A DNA stretch of 64,000 nucleotides, taken from positions 151,033 through 215,032 of the forward strand of contig NDFF03000075.1 in the NCBI GenBank assembly GCA_002150815.3, written 5' to 3'. This document shows positions 9,959 to 23,057 of the stretch, one piece after another. Below the pieces are notes generated by a model. The model was not told the DNA's origin. It saw only the letters and a program-made list of their open reading frames with translations, and did not search any database. Each line of letters starts with the position of its first letter. Positions within the stretch are counted from its first letter, which is position 1. This DNA comes from Grammothele lineata. Its lineage: Eukaryota > Basidiomycota > Agaricomycetes > Polyporales > Polyporaceae. The translations under genes were made by a program, and so were the position numbers.

Positions 9959-12900
9959 ATGCAGTCCGCAGGTCCCGCAGGCTGGATGCCCGGCCAGCCC
10001 ACTGCCGTCATCGACCTCGGAGAAGAGTTTGCCCCTGATCCGTCAAATGCCTCCACGGCCGCCTTGCAGTTCTCGGCCGCCTACTACGCCATCGACTCCT
10101 CCGCAGAGGGTAACGGCTCCAAGAAACGCAAGGTCGAGCGCGCCTGTGATTTCTGCAGGCGACGCAAGGCCCGCTGCGACGGCCCCCGCATGCCGGACAA
10201 CGTCTGCAGCAACTGCATCACAAACTCCAGGTCTTGTACATATCTGTGAGCATCATATTGGTCATCCGTCCCTGTCCCTGCCCCCTGATGCCGTGTATGC
10301 GCCCAACAGCGAGGGTTCAAAGCCCAGAGGACCCCCCAAAGCGTGAGATAGCCATCTTAACCCCGACAGATCCGTACATACTCACCATCTCTCAGCTATG
10401 TCGTCGGCCTCGAGGATCGGATTGAAAAGATGGAAGCGCTCCTTAAGCGGGTGAGTTCTATCTCGGCTATATACCCCATATCCGTTCCTTGACATCATGG
10501 CAGTTGCGTCCCGAGTGCGACTTCTCCGTCGAGCTTGGCCCTCCCATTGTACGCGACTCCTGGAAGACAGACCCCGTGCCCTTAGCGTCTGGCTCCTCAG
10601 ACAAGGCGCGCTCAAACTCGCCGAAGCAGTCGGAGGAATCCCCCACCGTCAGTGCCAGACGGTCCATCGCCTCTCTTACGGCACCCCCGCCTGACCGCGC
10701 ATGTCCCACCGCCACTCCTGGTGCAGGTACGTCCAAGTCGCGTACCGGTCCCAATCCGCGAAAACCACTACGCGGCGCGGCAGCGCGCAGGCGGGGCAGC
10801 CACGACGACGACTTGTACGACTCGGACGGCGACGCGTCGTGCTCGTCGCTCTCGAGCTCGTCCGACACGGACGACATGGGCGAGCTCAGCATCGTGCGCG
10901 GCATGAAGCGCCTCGGCTTACGCGGGCTCGAGCCGACGGAAGGTTCCCCGGAGCGGCTAGATAACCAGCTCCGTTTTCACGGCAAGAGCAGCAGCTTCAA
11001 GCTCATCAGCACTACGCGCGAGTTCATGCAGCAACACCTGGTCGAGTCCTCTAGCGAGGGCCGCCAGTCCAACTCCCCCGGGGACATCACCGTGCCCGCC
11101 CCCACGAGCAACAAGCGCGAGGCGTTCTGGCGCATCCCACCGGTAGGTTTCATCAATTCAACTGGGCTCGATCGAGAAGCTTAACTGATTCGGCGGCGGC
11201 GGGTGTGGACAGTGGGAGCAAGCGTACGAAAACGCCGACGATCCGACGCGCCTTCCCGACTGGCTGCTGCCCGGCTTCCCGCCGCAAGACCTCGCCGAGA
11301 AGCTCATCCACGATTTTTTCGAGCTGAACGCCGCTACCTTTCCGGTAGGCAGGCGTCCACCGCTCTGATATTGGCCATAGAATGAGCTCACGCGTCTAAT
11401 GATGCCCAGCTGCTTCATCGGCCGACTTTCGAGCGTCAGTGGGCCGATCAGCTGCACAAGAGAAACGTCTGGTTCGCGTCTGTCTGTCTGGCCATTTTTG
11501 GCATCGCCAGTCGGTGGAGTACAGACCCTCGCGTTTTACCGGACGACATTGCGCACAAGGCAGCGGAGGAATCGGACGAGGATATTTGGAGCTTGGCGGG
11601 GTGGAAATATATCGCCCTCGGTACAAGTAAGTCAAAACATTCACTCGTTACATACTGTTTGCTCACGGCACGTGCGTCTCCGTCAGAGATCCACGAGTCC
11701 CGTCGGAGTGTCATAATCCCGCCAGAATTGTTCGAGATCCAGAGCTTCGCTGTAAGCCCACGTACCCTGTCCTTCGCGAATGTCAGGCTGACCTTCCTCG
11801 CGCCACTGTTGTTTGTTCCTGTTCATGCGTCCGCGTGACCTCCCTTGCCCCGATCTCCCCCCATGACTCTCGCATGATGTCTCCGCCGGCAGCTGTTCGC
11901 CCAGTATTTTCGCGGCACAGTCGCCCAGCACGGCTCGTGGTTCTACCTCTCCGTCGGCCTCATCAAGGCGCAGGACGTCGGCGCGCATCGCCGGAAGATT
12001 TACGGCAGGAAACGCACCATCGAGGAGGAGCTCTGGAAGCGGGCGTACTGGCACCTCGTGGCCTTTGACCGTGTCGGAAGCATGCTCATCGGGAGACCGT
12101 GCTGCTCCCGCGAGGAAGAGTGAGTAAATCCCCCGCGCCGCTTCCCGCTTCCGGCCGCGTGTGCACACATGCGCGCACACGCGCCGGGGGCTTCCTGGGC
12201 AGTTTGAATGGGTCGCTGAGCTGACACGTGCGCACACGCGCTTCTAGCCTCGACCTGGACCTTCCTATCGAGGTGGACGACGAGTACTGGGAGAACGACG
12301 ACCCGGAACTTGCCTTCCGCCAACCTGAGGGCAAGCCTGCCGTAGTGTCGTGCTTTATCCACTGGATCAAGCTCAGCCATATCATAGCTTATGCGCTGAA
12401 GACCCTGGTGGGTTATCTGCCGTTAATATTTACGTTGCCGCTAAAGGCCTGGTACAGTACACCCCGAACAAGGGTAAGCCCGCGCTGGGCCTGTCTGGCA
12501 CGCAGTTGCGGGAACAGATCGTGGATAAGCTTAACGATGCGATGTTGAAGTGGCTTGATGAACTCCCACCACATTGTGAGTGGCGCATCGTCACGCGACC
12601 AGCAGTCTGTTGACCACCCTGCAGTGCGATGGAGGGCCGACATGGAAGACCGAACATTCGCCAGCCAGGCGGCAACACTCTACACGACCTACCACCTCGT
12701 ACAGATCCTGATCTACCGGCCATTTATCCGCGTCCCCCGTGGGCTGTTTCTCCACAGCCCCTACCCGACACCACATTCCGTAATGTCAGCCAAGGCCTTG
12801 TCGATTTGCCTTACCTCCGCGCGAGCCGGCGCGTACATCCTGGACGTGCAGACGCACCGCGGCATGCTCAACATCACCAACGTGCTGCACGTCTCGTTCT

Positions 12901-13980
12901 TCTGCGCGGGCGTGCTCCTCATTCATTTCTGGGACCTCATGCGGCAGTTCGCCTCGCAGCGCTCGCCCGAGGGCCGCGCGTACATCTCGCAGGAGCTGTC
13001 GGCGGCGATGGGCGAGATCTCGGACCTGATGGGCCGCCTCGAGGAGGTCAGCTCGAAGTGGGAGCTCGCACGGGAGATGCTGTAAGTGATCGAACTCAAT
13101 TGCAAAGGCATGCGGCGCTGATGTATTGCGTCCGCGCGTTACGTCGTGTGCCTGGTTCTTACCGGACAGTGACGAGATCAAGGACGCGCTACCCGACAGC
13201 CCGACCGAGGACTCGGCCCACAGGCCTGCCTTTGGCGAGATGCAGTCTGCAATGCCCCTCTACGAGATGCCTGTGGGCCGCGGACGCTCGGTGCAGTCGT
13301 CGGGAGACCGGAACGCGTCTCCGAGCATGAACTACCCGCAAATTTCTCCCCTCACACCCCCGGAGCACTTCGACTTGCGGCACTTCCGCCAGCCTGACCA
13401 CATCCGCACTCCTCGACCGGGCATGTCGCACCACGGCATTTCCCAACACGCCGCACACCCTGGCCCACTGACGTTCCCCTTCGAAGGCCAGCAGCTGTGG
13501 AATATGGACGGGGCGCCTGCCTCGCCCCCTCCGCTCCCCGAATTCCAGTTCTTCCAGCCCCCTTCTCTTCCAATGCCCCACGACCCCTCGCGACAGCCAC
13601 GCCGATCGTCGCAGGCGACTCCTATGCCCCTACACGGCAACGGTTCGAGTTACCAGCCTGCTCGGCCGATGCAGCCCCCTCCCATCCGCACGGACGTCGC
13701 GCCCGTGTTCCACGATCCCTCCCACCACACATCACCGCATTCATACGCCTACCGTCCCGACCCAAGCTCAACAGAGTATCCGCCCGAGTATCGCTCGTCG
13801 CTGTGCAAGGACGGCGACCATTCGCTCAGCCACACGGAGTGCCTCCGGTTGCGGCTGCTTGAGGAGACGTATCAACAGGGACAGCCTACAGGCGCACCGA
13901 GCGGAATGCCTGGGGGGTATGTTGACCAACGACATGCACCGCCAAACCAGTGGCCCCACGACGCTGGTGGTCGAAGGTGA
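9959..13980 (+). CDS. Zn2Cys6 transcription factor with fungal-specific regulatory domain
   Basis: Eleven exons (9959-10245, 10396-10450, 10504-11142, 11213-11344, 11410-11626, 11687-11751, 11893-12119, 12248-12407, 12458-12575, 12625-13081, 13170 to the end) join in frame into about 1055 residues. Near residue 60 is a basic patch followed by ACDFCRRRKARCDGP, with two more Cys pairs, the binuclear zinc cluster. A linker and coiled coil follow (YVVGLEDRIEKMEALLKR). The middle exons are the Fungal_trans (PF04082) domain: LLHRPTFERQW, then KRAYWHLVAFDRVGSMLIGR. The C-terminus is Pro/His/Gln-rich, like an activation region. A good GTGAGT donor just before the stop and a CAG acceptor at 14040 allow an alternative ending at 14050. 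Nuclear DNA-binding regulator; target genes unknown. Confidence 0.93.
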
Positions 13981-14050
13981 GTTTCGGTGTTTTGCCGCTG
14001 CGATGTCGAAGAAAGTAACATTGATCAAAATTGAATCCAGGTGGTCATGA

Positions 14051-15239
14051 TATCGGAGCTAGCCCACCATCCACAACCGAGTCTTCGTGATGTCACTGAT
14101 CGTGCAGCTTCTTGTGGTGGTCCGTTCGGTGGCGACATTTATCCGCTTGGTTTGATACTTTGTTGTGAATATGCATTCTTTCGACGACGCTTACGATCCG
14201 ATCCTTCAGTACTGCTATCCTGCCCACCCTTGTAATCGCTTGCTCTGCTCTCGTCATAGTCGGTACATGTATGCGACCTGCCCTCTCCCTCAATCCCGAT
14301 CTTGCGCATCACCGGACCCTCACTCCTTGTTGTACGGTACTGTATTCTTAATCCTACTCGTTGGACCGGACCGAGACCCTCGCCCGTGTACCCCACTAAA
14401 CTCTGGCGGCGGTGCATAGCCTCCTGGACCCACTCTCGGCACGATCGCACATGTGGACCCCCCGAGGTCCACGCGTGCTTGCCCCGACGCCTCTCACGTC
14501 GAGGCTATTTCCGGGAGCGCGGCGCACGGCGCGGCTGCGCTCGCGCCGCGCTTTGGGACTAATGCGGCGCGTGCCAAGCTTCCAAACGTTCGAGGACGTG
14601 CAGCGGGCTCTCGGCAAGGTGGGGGCCCACCGGCACCCACGGCGTGACAAGCAAAGCTTACGTTCGCGGCGCGGGAACTGCGGGGCGGAGCACGCATGTG
14701 GTTGGGACCGTCTCCGCTGAGTACAAAGCGCACTATGGCAGGCTTCACTGAACTCTCTATTGTGGGTGTCGTTGGGAGGGTCCGGTCAACACGTCTAAAC
14801 CAGGTGGTAGAAGAGGGACAATGATGACGACCGATGCCTGGATCAAGTACCGGTCGAGAAGAACAACCTCAACCATACACGTTAAAAAGCAGTCCATTGT
14901 TTGAGAATGCAATGCTGAGTGTGCAACCGTGAGATGCTACTGCTCCGAACTGCCGGCAGTTGGCTGGGGCTCGAATACTACGTTGGTGTCTAGACCTTTG
15001 AACCCCGGGTGTGTCAGATGAGCACAGAGCGCCTCCAGATTAAACAATGGGCACCCACAGACTGCTTTCAGTACCGTCTGTACCACTATAGCCGCTTACT
15101 GCTGTGCTCGCGGCCCTGCTCTGGCCTCTCCCACTCGATGTCAAAGTCTATCGTAGCTTGCAGCTGAGCATTGAACGCGCTGCGGGAGTTGAGCCTAGCC
15201 AATGGGTACCATGAGACGTTGCCACAGCATACATGGTGA
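14051..15239. other. Intergenic region, no gene supported
   Basis: About 1.2 kb. The first part is GC-rich, especially 14400-14740, with short frames on both strands; the rest is closer to even composition. No recognised domain and no consistent splice structure. Confidence 0.45.
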
Positions 15240-17160
15240 GCGACTTACGTAGCGAGAAGGGAGATTGCGTATACTACGAAGTGCCATATGTTAAGTAGAT
15301 CTGAGTGAATATGTGAAACGCTAACATTACCTTTGGTTGTTGCGACACAGGCAGCAATTAAAAGAAAGTCGTTTCCAACAGCACACTGTTGATTTTCGAG
15401 GTTAGCGTTGCGGATGTAAGTGATACACGAAGAGATGTCCACTTACCAAGATCGCACAGAGAAGGCTTGAAAGGCTAAAGAAGTCATGAATGAGCCGCGT
15501 GGTAACGGGCGGAGCATATAGTAGATGTTGAATGACCACGTAACAAGTCCTAGTGCAGACGTCATGAGGTTGAGACTACGTCCATAACAGGCATTGATGA
15601 AATATCGATACCAGTACCAAATGCATATGTCATGATGTCCTCTAGGACTTTGTTCGTGCTGAAGCCGTTAAGGTGAGCGTGACTTATCCTGCGGTGGTAC
15701 TTGCTCACTGACCGTCTCAGATCGGTACGTCGGGAAACCAGATGTCCGATCAGGCAGCTGGCTACGATCGAGTCTCCTGTGGCAGAAATGCCGAAGCATA
15801 TCGACAACATCCACTGAATGTCGTCAGTAACGCTTCACTTCGTGAGATAGAAATAAGTACTTTGATATTCAGCCATTTTTCAAAGGTAGGGTCCATCCAT
15901 CTAAGTCGAGGGCATAAGTGAGAAGCACAATGGATCTGAGTCTAGAGGTTAGATATACATCAATGTTGTCGCCGCTGCCAGGTGTTATCAATAACAATAA
16001 CAACTGATTCTTTATCGACTCACTTGACACAAGAACTACGGTCGACGGTCATGGTAGTCAGCTGGTTGAGTTTGGCTGGCCTACAATATAGCTATGACAT
16101 ACCGACTGCCGGGATAGCCAGGCCAATCTATCAATGTTATTCAAGGTCACATTACGATGAAGCGTATCTTATGAATGACAAACCCATGCGAACAAGACAC
16201 ATCGTTGTCGAATCCGACTTGGAAGAACTAAAAAAGAAGAAGGCTATCAATGATCAGTATTCACCGTCAAAGAAGTACATACGCATGTACAAGCGGTGTG
16301 CATAGAAGCTAAAGCAATCGATAGCCAACATTAGGATCAGTGTCGCACTTTCGTAGAACAATCACCCTACGAGTCTGTGATCAACATCACTAATGCCTGA
16401 TATCCATGTATAATATGAGAGATCTAACACATATCTGCATTCGTAAAGGAAATCTAAAGCTTACCGCCGTCGGGATACAGAGCTTCAGTCGCGTAGGTTG
16501 TAATCAAATCGCGTTGTAGCGTATCATCGCGGACAGCCATATTTGAATGAACAGGCAACTCACCACCAAAGACCTAGAAATCAAATAAGGCCAATCCGTT
16601 AGAATAAGTACTCTAATAAATACTTACCGAGTTCCCCGAGAGAATGCCTCTATTTGACCGTGTTCTGAGATCACGTAGTAGTATCTAGCGTGAGTGATAG
16701 GCCGCGAGCAATTGCGTAAAGGCGCGTGTAAACAATCAAACGGTGGCCACCTACCCATAGTGGAATGAAGAAATCGTGTGGACACTTTCCGCCATCCTGA
16801 AACGGGACATTATCGCTCATCGTGCTGAGTAAGAAGGTACGAACACCTCACACAAGTGCCGCTACCTGTAATAAGTGGTTTACTATTAGTCGTAAATACT
16901 GATCTGAAGAGATGAAGTATACCGTCGCTTTGAGGCGAACAGGATCGCCTGCGTACTCCTTCACGTATAATGCCGTTTGACCGAGCATGACCCCAACAAA
17001 ACTAATGACCCAGAGAACAGCGGCTCGTGAGCGGAGAACCGCTGAGCTATCTAACAAGGTCTTTGGAAGACGACGTACAGGGTTGATACAGCGGCTCCTG
17101 CCATCGCCGCGCGAAGTGTACTAAGCACGTCTGGATGAGGAGGGTCCACAGAGTCGTGCA
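15240..17160 (-). pseudogene. Decayed DUF6534-type multi-pass membrane protein gene
   Basis: Minus-strand exon-like blocks align in the order expected for the Agaricomycete DUF6534 family. From 5' to 3': VISFVGVMLGQTALYVKEYA near 17000, a YYYVISEHGQIEAF block near 16650, FYAHRLYMRM near 16290, then WMLSICFGISATGDSIVASC near 15800, and TNKVLEDIMTYAFGTG near 15620. A final block near 15520 reads LGLVTWSFNIYYML. Several blocks end at good GT donors and CAG/TAG acceptors. The last two need different frames with no usable intron between them, and the 5' end lacks a clean start, so I read it as a pseudogene. A gene with unusual introns is the alternative. Family knowledge: seven-helix fungal proteins of unknown role, often in many copies. 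Confidence 0.55.
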
Positions 17161-18842
17161 TATTGTAGTACTAGTCTAATTCCGCTAGAACCCGGTGCGA
17201 AAGAGTAGTTTTATCGCCTGCAGTACGAGGATAGGTCAGCAGAGATCAAGCAACGCGAGCGTGTTCTTAAATGGACTCCATAAGGTGGGTCCTAAGATCA
17301 TGAAGCGGTGCAACAGAATGGAGGGACTCGTAGTCTTCCCTGGGGAAGGAGTGGCCAACAGTATAATTCCCTACAATCCACAGCCTAGCTTCTAGGCTTG
17401 ACAGTTGAGCAGTACTGAGTACGTGGTGACTGAACAACTCAGGACCTGCACAAGTCTCGCAGTAAACATGTAAACACCGTACTTGCTCTTATTGTGTTCT
17501 ATTTCCCAAGCTGTACCGCGTCAGTCGCTATGGTCCTACGTCCTCTTCCCTGCCGATGCGTTCACGACGTCAGACCCAGTGAAGACTTGTTGCACGCTGC
17601 TAAAAATATAGAAGATGGAGAGAGAAGATGGAGAGGCCATTGCAAATTAGCTGATGTGAAAATGCAACACAACGATATGCATCTAAGCCGTGTAGGAAAT
17701 GTTGAAGGTCCTTGAGGCTCGAAGCTGGAAACGGGAGGTTGCGGAGAAACAAGAACGGGCTGAAAGAAGTCGGACGAGCAACAAATTGCTCTCCGGCGCT
17801 CGGCAGTCGCCGGTTGGGTGTTGTCCGTTTCCGTTTCCGGATCTCCTTCGCGCGATGGACTCTTCATGGTCCTGTACGCCACTTGCACGCCGCAGGAATT
17901 CCAGCGAGGATGTTTAAGGGTTAAACTTCCCTTCATCAGTAACGAACGCATGGCGGTTGTCATGCAATAACAGCTTGAATCCAAGGAAGCTACATACTAG
18001 TACGGTAGTGCTTCAACGCCGTGGGAGACGTCGTCCTTTTAAACTTCTTCGCTGCAGCCATCCTACCTTTCAAGGCGGCGGCCCCGGCACCTTCGGTCGC
18101 TGGCTCCGCGGACATCCAGAATGCGCACGGCCGACGCTCGCAGCCCTTCTATGTCCGAACATCACACGACCGCGAGAGTTTAAAAAAGGCTTCTTGCAGA
18201 ATTAACTCGGAAATATCAACTCGCCTGCGGCGGCTTTGACTCGCTGCGGCTACTAGGGGCGGGTAGTCCGAATTATGTCTAGCCTGCATACATCCCTGTT
18301 TACGAGTGTGACGCCGACATGACGTCGACCCAGGGCCCAGGGGCCGACGAAACGATATACTAATAACCCTCGGCACGGCATCTGGCAACGACTTAAGAAA
18401 GATACATTCGATGGCCCGACATTTGTAGTTACAGAACGCTGCAACATGCTTGCAGGCAAGAAATCGCTCTTCGAGAGGCGAAATGAGACCATGTAGGGGA
18501 CGTTTGGATCAGGGTAACTCGGGGCGCGCGAATTCTCAAGAAAAGTCTCAGCTGCCGCCAGCGGGAATGGTGTGGATGAGCGTTGAGTTTGCTGGAAACC
18601 AAGAATGTAGTACAATATTTATAACATAATACGAGCAACGACGTGCTGAGTAGGGTGACTGAGAAGGGCAGTAAGTCGACTATAATTGTACAACTTGAAT
18701 GCAGTTGGTGCCGAGCAGCAAAGTGCATCAAGTACACAGCAGTAAGGAAGTAGCAACGAGCGGCGGACGACAGCGTTAACGACGATGAACATTCCCTCCC
18801 TAACAGAGACCGCCACAACGCCAACCATAACCACACGGGGAA
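17161..18842. other. Gene-poor intergenic stretch
   Basis: About 1.7 kb between the DUF6534 relic and the F-box gene. Open frames are short and overlap on both strands. No family could be recognised. Confidence 0.45.
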
Positions 18843-19841
18843 CTACTTCTCCGTACCACCCAATCTCGCCCGCACCGCCTCCTCAGCGCCGTCCCACACA
18901 CCCCGTCCTCCCCTAACAGCGTCCTCCCATTGTTTCGCGGGCGACAGCGGCGCATGTTCCGCCACCACTCGCAGCGCCGTGCCCCCGGTCGCGACCGCGG
19001 CCGTGTTCATCGCCTTGACGGCTTCGGCCGCGAACGACGCGTCCTTCTTCGCGCCTGCGACCTGAACTAGCACGAGGGCCAGCGCTGGAATCATAGGGCC
19101 CTCCCGCGCGCCGTTCGCGCCACTGCCGTCGGCGCCGCCGCTCGCGATCGTCGCCGCGTGCGCGTCCGCGCTCGGGAGCAGGCGTGCGAGGTGTGGCACG
19201 ATGGCCTCTGGTGGCGTCTCCCCTGAGGGCCGGTAGACGACAGCGAGGTGCGTCAGCCCGGGAAGCGCGCGCAGGCGCTCCCAACCGGTCGGAGACTCTG
19301 GCGCGCCTGCGACGGTCGAGAACGCGAACGGGCAGTCTGGCCGGCTCGCGTCGAAGGAGGAGAGGTGTATGCGGAGGTGTGTGACCGTAGGACCGACGAG
19401 CGAGGGATCCCAGCCGTCGCGGCAGGAGATACCCAACAGGTGTTGCTCACGCGGCGCGGCGAGGGCTTGTAGGGTCCGCGCGCCGTGCATTTGCCGATAT
19501 GCGGGAAGGGAGAAGCTACACGCGAGGGAACGCACGCCCGCGCAGGCGGCAAGGACGCGGTCTATGCTTTGTGTGGGCCCGAGCGTGAATATGCCGAGGT
19601 TGTAGACGCGAGTGGATAGGAAGTCGGCGGACTTGTTCCCGATTGCAGCGACAAAGGAGCGCAGGGCGCGCGTGGAGGAGAGTATGACGGTGTGGTAGAG
19701 GATGGGGTCTGTCCAGCGGCGCACCGCGGACGATACGAGCGTGAGGTTGCGTGCGGTGGGGCGGTCTTCATGGGCTGCGTGCTCTAGGATTTCTCGCACG
19801 AGCTCGACAGGGAGGTTGGAAAAGAGGAATGGCGTGGCCAT
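18843..19841 (-). CDS. F-box-like domain protein
   Basis: Single exon of 332 residues with an ATG at 19841. The N-terminus FLFSNLPVELVREILEHAA has the F-box pattern (Leu-Pro, then Val/Leu-x-x-Ile-Leu), followed by a helix with LVSSAVRRWTDPILYHTVIL, the usual layout of Agaricomycete F-box proteins. The rest carries scattered Leu-rich segments such as VTHLRIHLSSF and LTHLAVVY but no regular repeat I could define. Family knowledge: such proteins join Skp1-Cullin E3 ligases and select substrates. No introns. Neighbours give no hint of the substrate. Confidence 0.8.
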   Translation of the reverse strand: MATPFLFSNLPVELVREILEHAAHEDRPTARNLTLVSSAVRRWTDPILYHTVILSSTRALRSFVAAIGNKSADFLSTRVYNLGIFTLGPTQSIDRVLAACAGVRSLACSFSLPAYRQMHGARTLQALAAPREQHLLGISCRDGWDPSLVGPTVTHLRIHLSSFDASRPDCPFAFSTVAGAPESPTGWERLRALPGLTHLAVVYRPSGETPPEAIVPHLARLLPSADAHAATIASGGADGSGANGAREGPMIPALALVLVQVAGAKKDASFAAEAVKAMNTAAVATGGTALRVVAEHAPLSPAKQWEDAVRGGRGVWDGAEEAVRARLGGTEK

Positions 19842-20675
19842 CTTGTCGATGGATGCGGCGGTTAGGCTTACAGGTGACGGGGGTGCTCTGGTAACTTGGT
19901 TTAGCTATCCCAAAGGGCCCAGCTGGATGTATAAGGTGCCACGGAGGTAAGGACACGCGCACACTGACGAACGCGGCGAGTGACGATCAGCACAATGAGG
20001 ACGAACGAAGAGGACAGAACATCACGGACGATAGGAGAGTATATGTACCGCATGCCTCTATCGCAGCGTGCGGTACGGCAACCATCGAAGGCGGCTGTGG
20101 AGCGACGCCGGAGGGATCTGGGGTGCCCGGCTGGACGGAGGAAGCGTCGTCATTTTCGCAGGGCGGCTCCTTCTTTCAGCGTGTTTCGAGCGCAGCGAGA
20201 CTTGCGCAAAGCGCATAGTGGGCTGTTGAGGACATGGGCACTGCCATAGCGTCGAAATACAGCGATAGCATGGTCCCCAATAGCTGGCAGACTGTGGAAG
20301 ACACGGAGAGGGCGTCGGGATGGACATGGACGGTGTCGGGAGCACCGACGCGCAACCGACGCGCGCCCCTTGCGATGACGTAGCGTTTGGCTGACTAAGC
20401 AGCAAACAGCCAGGTTTTCCAGCTACTCCTCCGGAATAGGAAGGTGGCCACAAGCATATCGAGGGAGGATCACTCCCCTCAATGTTCGGTAGTCATCCGA
20501 GCGGACGGAGACTCCACGCGTCATCATACAAACTGCCGTTGCGGCACTGTGCCTTAGCGATACACAAATAACGATATCGAAAACTTCTGCTCAACATGCC
20601 CGTGTATGTCCGCCCGCACATCCTTCACCCAGCCTTCTGCCGTCCCCCGAGGACAGCCTCCGAGGCACCCGTCAG
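19842..20675. other. Intergenic region, no gene seen
   Basis: About 830 bp holding the F-box promoter and the 3' end of the GLTSCR1-domain gene. Short frames on both strands have no recognisable content. Confidence 0.45.
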
Positions 20676-22587
20676 TTAAGACACCGGCGTCTGAGCGGGC
20701 GTTGAATGGCCAGACGAAGACGAAGGTGCCGTCGAAGTCGCGGATGGAGCCGTCGTCATTGAAGCCGTCGTTGCTGCCGCAGACCCGGGAGCAGCAGCGG
20801 AGCTCTGCGCACCATTTGTGGCTGAGGCAGAGGCACCGCTCGCCCCGTTCACGTTCACGCCTTTCGACGTCAGGGCATTGAGGATGAGCACTAATCCACT
20901 CATCTGCGCTGATTGCAGCAGCGAGAGATTAATCTCCAGATTCAGCATGCTCCCGCTCGTTGATTTAATCACTGCAGGCGGTTGTTGTTGACCTGCGGGA
21001 GGAAGCGACGTAGCGGAGACAGGGACGATCCCCAGCGCAGCTAAAGCGGGGAGGGAGGTGGCTGGCAGCTGGACTGGGATAGCTGTGGTGCTGATGGCAG
21101 ACCGCTGGGATTGTACTTGTTGCAGAACTTGGGCGGAAGTGAATGTGGATGGTGTGGTGGTCGTAGTGGCGGTCGACACCGGTGTCTGGGGTGCAGTGCT
21201 GCCGTATGGCGTCGTCGCTGTCGATGGCGAATACGAGTTGTATGCGTGCGGATTGTACGTGTATTGGGTTGTAGGGTATTGCGAATACGAATAGGAGTAC
21301 GGTGGTCGATAAGGGGGCATGAACGTTGTTGTAGGGGTACTCGCCGTGGAAGACGAGTAATAACTAGAAGCGGCCGTCGTCGTCCGAATGGTGGGTGTGG
21401 GGCGTGCAGTGGAAGTCGATGTCGACGGGGCTGGCGTTGACGGCGGTGGTGCGGTTGCACGCTTCTCGCGCTCAATCTTGTCCAACTCTGCCCTAGCAGC
21501 TCGAAGCTCTGCGTTCAAGGCGGTGTTCTCTGCGCGTTCCGCTTCAAGGACTGCCTGCGCGAGCACATATCCCTGATCGTCGGGGGATGCTCGCTACGAA
21601 GCATATGACGAAAAGTCGATCAGCCGGAGGGGATATGAACAAAGCTAGATTTTGCGTACCTTCCCAGTCTCGATCTGAGCCTCCTTGAAACGCTTCTCCA
21701 AAGCTCGCCTCCTCTTCCAACATTCCACAGCAAATTTTGTGTCTATTAAACGACTAGTCATGAAATCGCTCGCATCAGAAGGCGTTGCAGCTTACCCGCT
21801 ATCTCCTCCCTGAGTAGCTCCTCTTCAGTGGCCTTACGTTTGCCCTTCCGTGAAAGATTTGATAGGCCATCGCGGTGAAGCAGTACGTCAAGATCCTCCT
21901 TGGGTTGCTGGAAGACATGGAATGGCAGTAGACGTGTGACAACGTCGACCTCGTCTTCGAAAGGCGTTTCTGTGTCTGGGAACAGGGCAAAACTCTGATC
22001 TTCAGCCAACCTCGCGGCCATCCTACAGAAACGTGAAAGTAGGCGTTAGCCCGTTGCACTGACATGCTGGACCCGTCCACCGGATCTAGAGCAAACAGTA
22101 GGATCTCCACTCACCTCGCGGCCGTCTGGGCCATTACATCTTCTTCATCCGCCCCTCTTCCCTGCTTCCTACTAAGGGCAATCGCCCGAGCCTTGATAGC
22201 GTCGAAGTCTGGTATGAGTGCAACCTTCGGATCCTGCGGCGCCATGAGTCTGTACGCGCCATCCGGCGCGCCGTTCAGCGCTGAGCCATCCGTGGTCCCA
22301 TTGAGATCCGTCGTTGGGCCCTGGCTCGCCTCTCGCAGCTCCGTCGTCGCAACAGAGCTAGAACGAGCGATGGGAGTTGCAGGTGCAGTCGTTGGTGCGG
22401 TCGTGCTGCCTCGTCGGTGCGTTAGTCCGTTGCCGATGACGGGGGTGCCCGCGCTGGACGGGGTCGCTGGGACTTGATCGGGACCATCCTGGGCATGGCG
22501 GAGCTGAGTCGATATCGCCGAGGGCTTGGGTGAAGGCGCAGAGAACGTGGAGAACGTGTGCGAGCTGGGCCCCGCGATGCTCGACAT
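20676..22587 (-). CDS. GLTSCR1-domain protein (candidate chromatin remodelling subunit)
   Basis: Four exons (22115-22587, 21796-22022, 21660-21742, 20676-21572) join in frame to 559 residues. Across exons 1-2 a block reads LAEDQSFALFPDTETPFEDE, then VVTRLLPFHVFQQPKEDL, which fits the GLTSCR1/BICRA conserved region. It is followed by a basic helix (ETKFAVECWKRRRALEKRF is split by an intron with ECWKRRR in exon 3) and a coiled coil. The second half is Ser/Thr/Tyr/Pro low-complexity, with a short ordered piece SGSMLNLEINLSLLQSAQ and LVLILNALTSKGVNVNG near the end. Family knowledge: GLTSCR1 proteins are subunits of the non-canonical BAF (SWI/SNF) complex in animals; the fungal role is inference. 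Confidence 0.8.
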
Positions 22588-23057
22588 CTCTTTTCGCCCC
22601 TGCAGCGATTTTGTTTGTTTTGTCGCGTTGTCGCTGTCACGCCGACCTTCGCAGCTCTCGTGATTCGTTACCCGCGTGACACATCACGGGACCTCGATGT
22701 CACGATCAACCCATCTAGGTTTGGGCGCTACATAGCGATTCTGCCCGGCGTAGGTTATAATGATGAAGTCCTGGGCACCGCTCTCATCCGTCAATGGGCA
22801 CTCAATTGGCCCAGCTGCGCAGATAATTAACACGGGGAGTTAATGGATATCCGCCGGGCACGAGATTGACGCGGGAAAACGAGATACAGGGTGCACATGG
22901 GTGAACAGCGGCGGCCCGCCGGACCTCAATCTCTTGGCAAATACATTCAATGGGGACGACAGGTAATACAACACCGGCGTTCAAACGCACGTCGACAGGC
23001 TTACGCGAACGATCCCGCGGCAGATGATGGACCTTCTGATCTACCCAGAGTGTGCTG
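22588..23057. other. Intergenic region, no gene seen
   Basis: About 470 bp between two minus-strand genes. It should contain the promoter of the GLTSCR1-domain gene. No coding signal. Confidence 0.5.
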
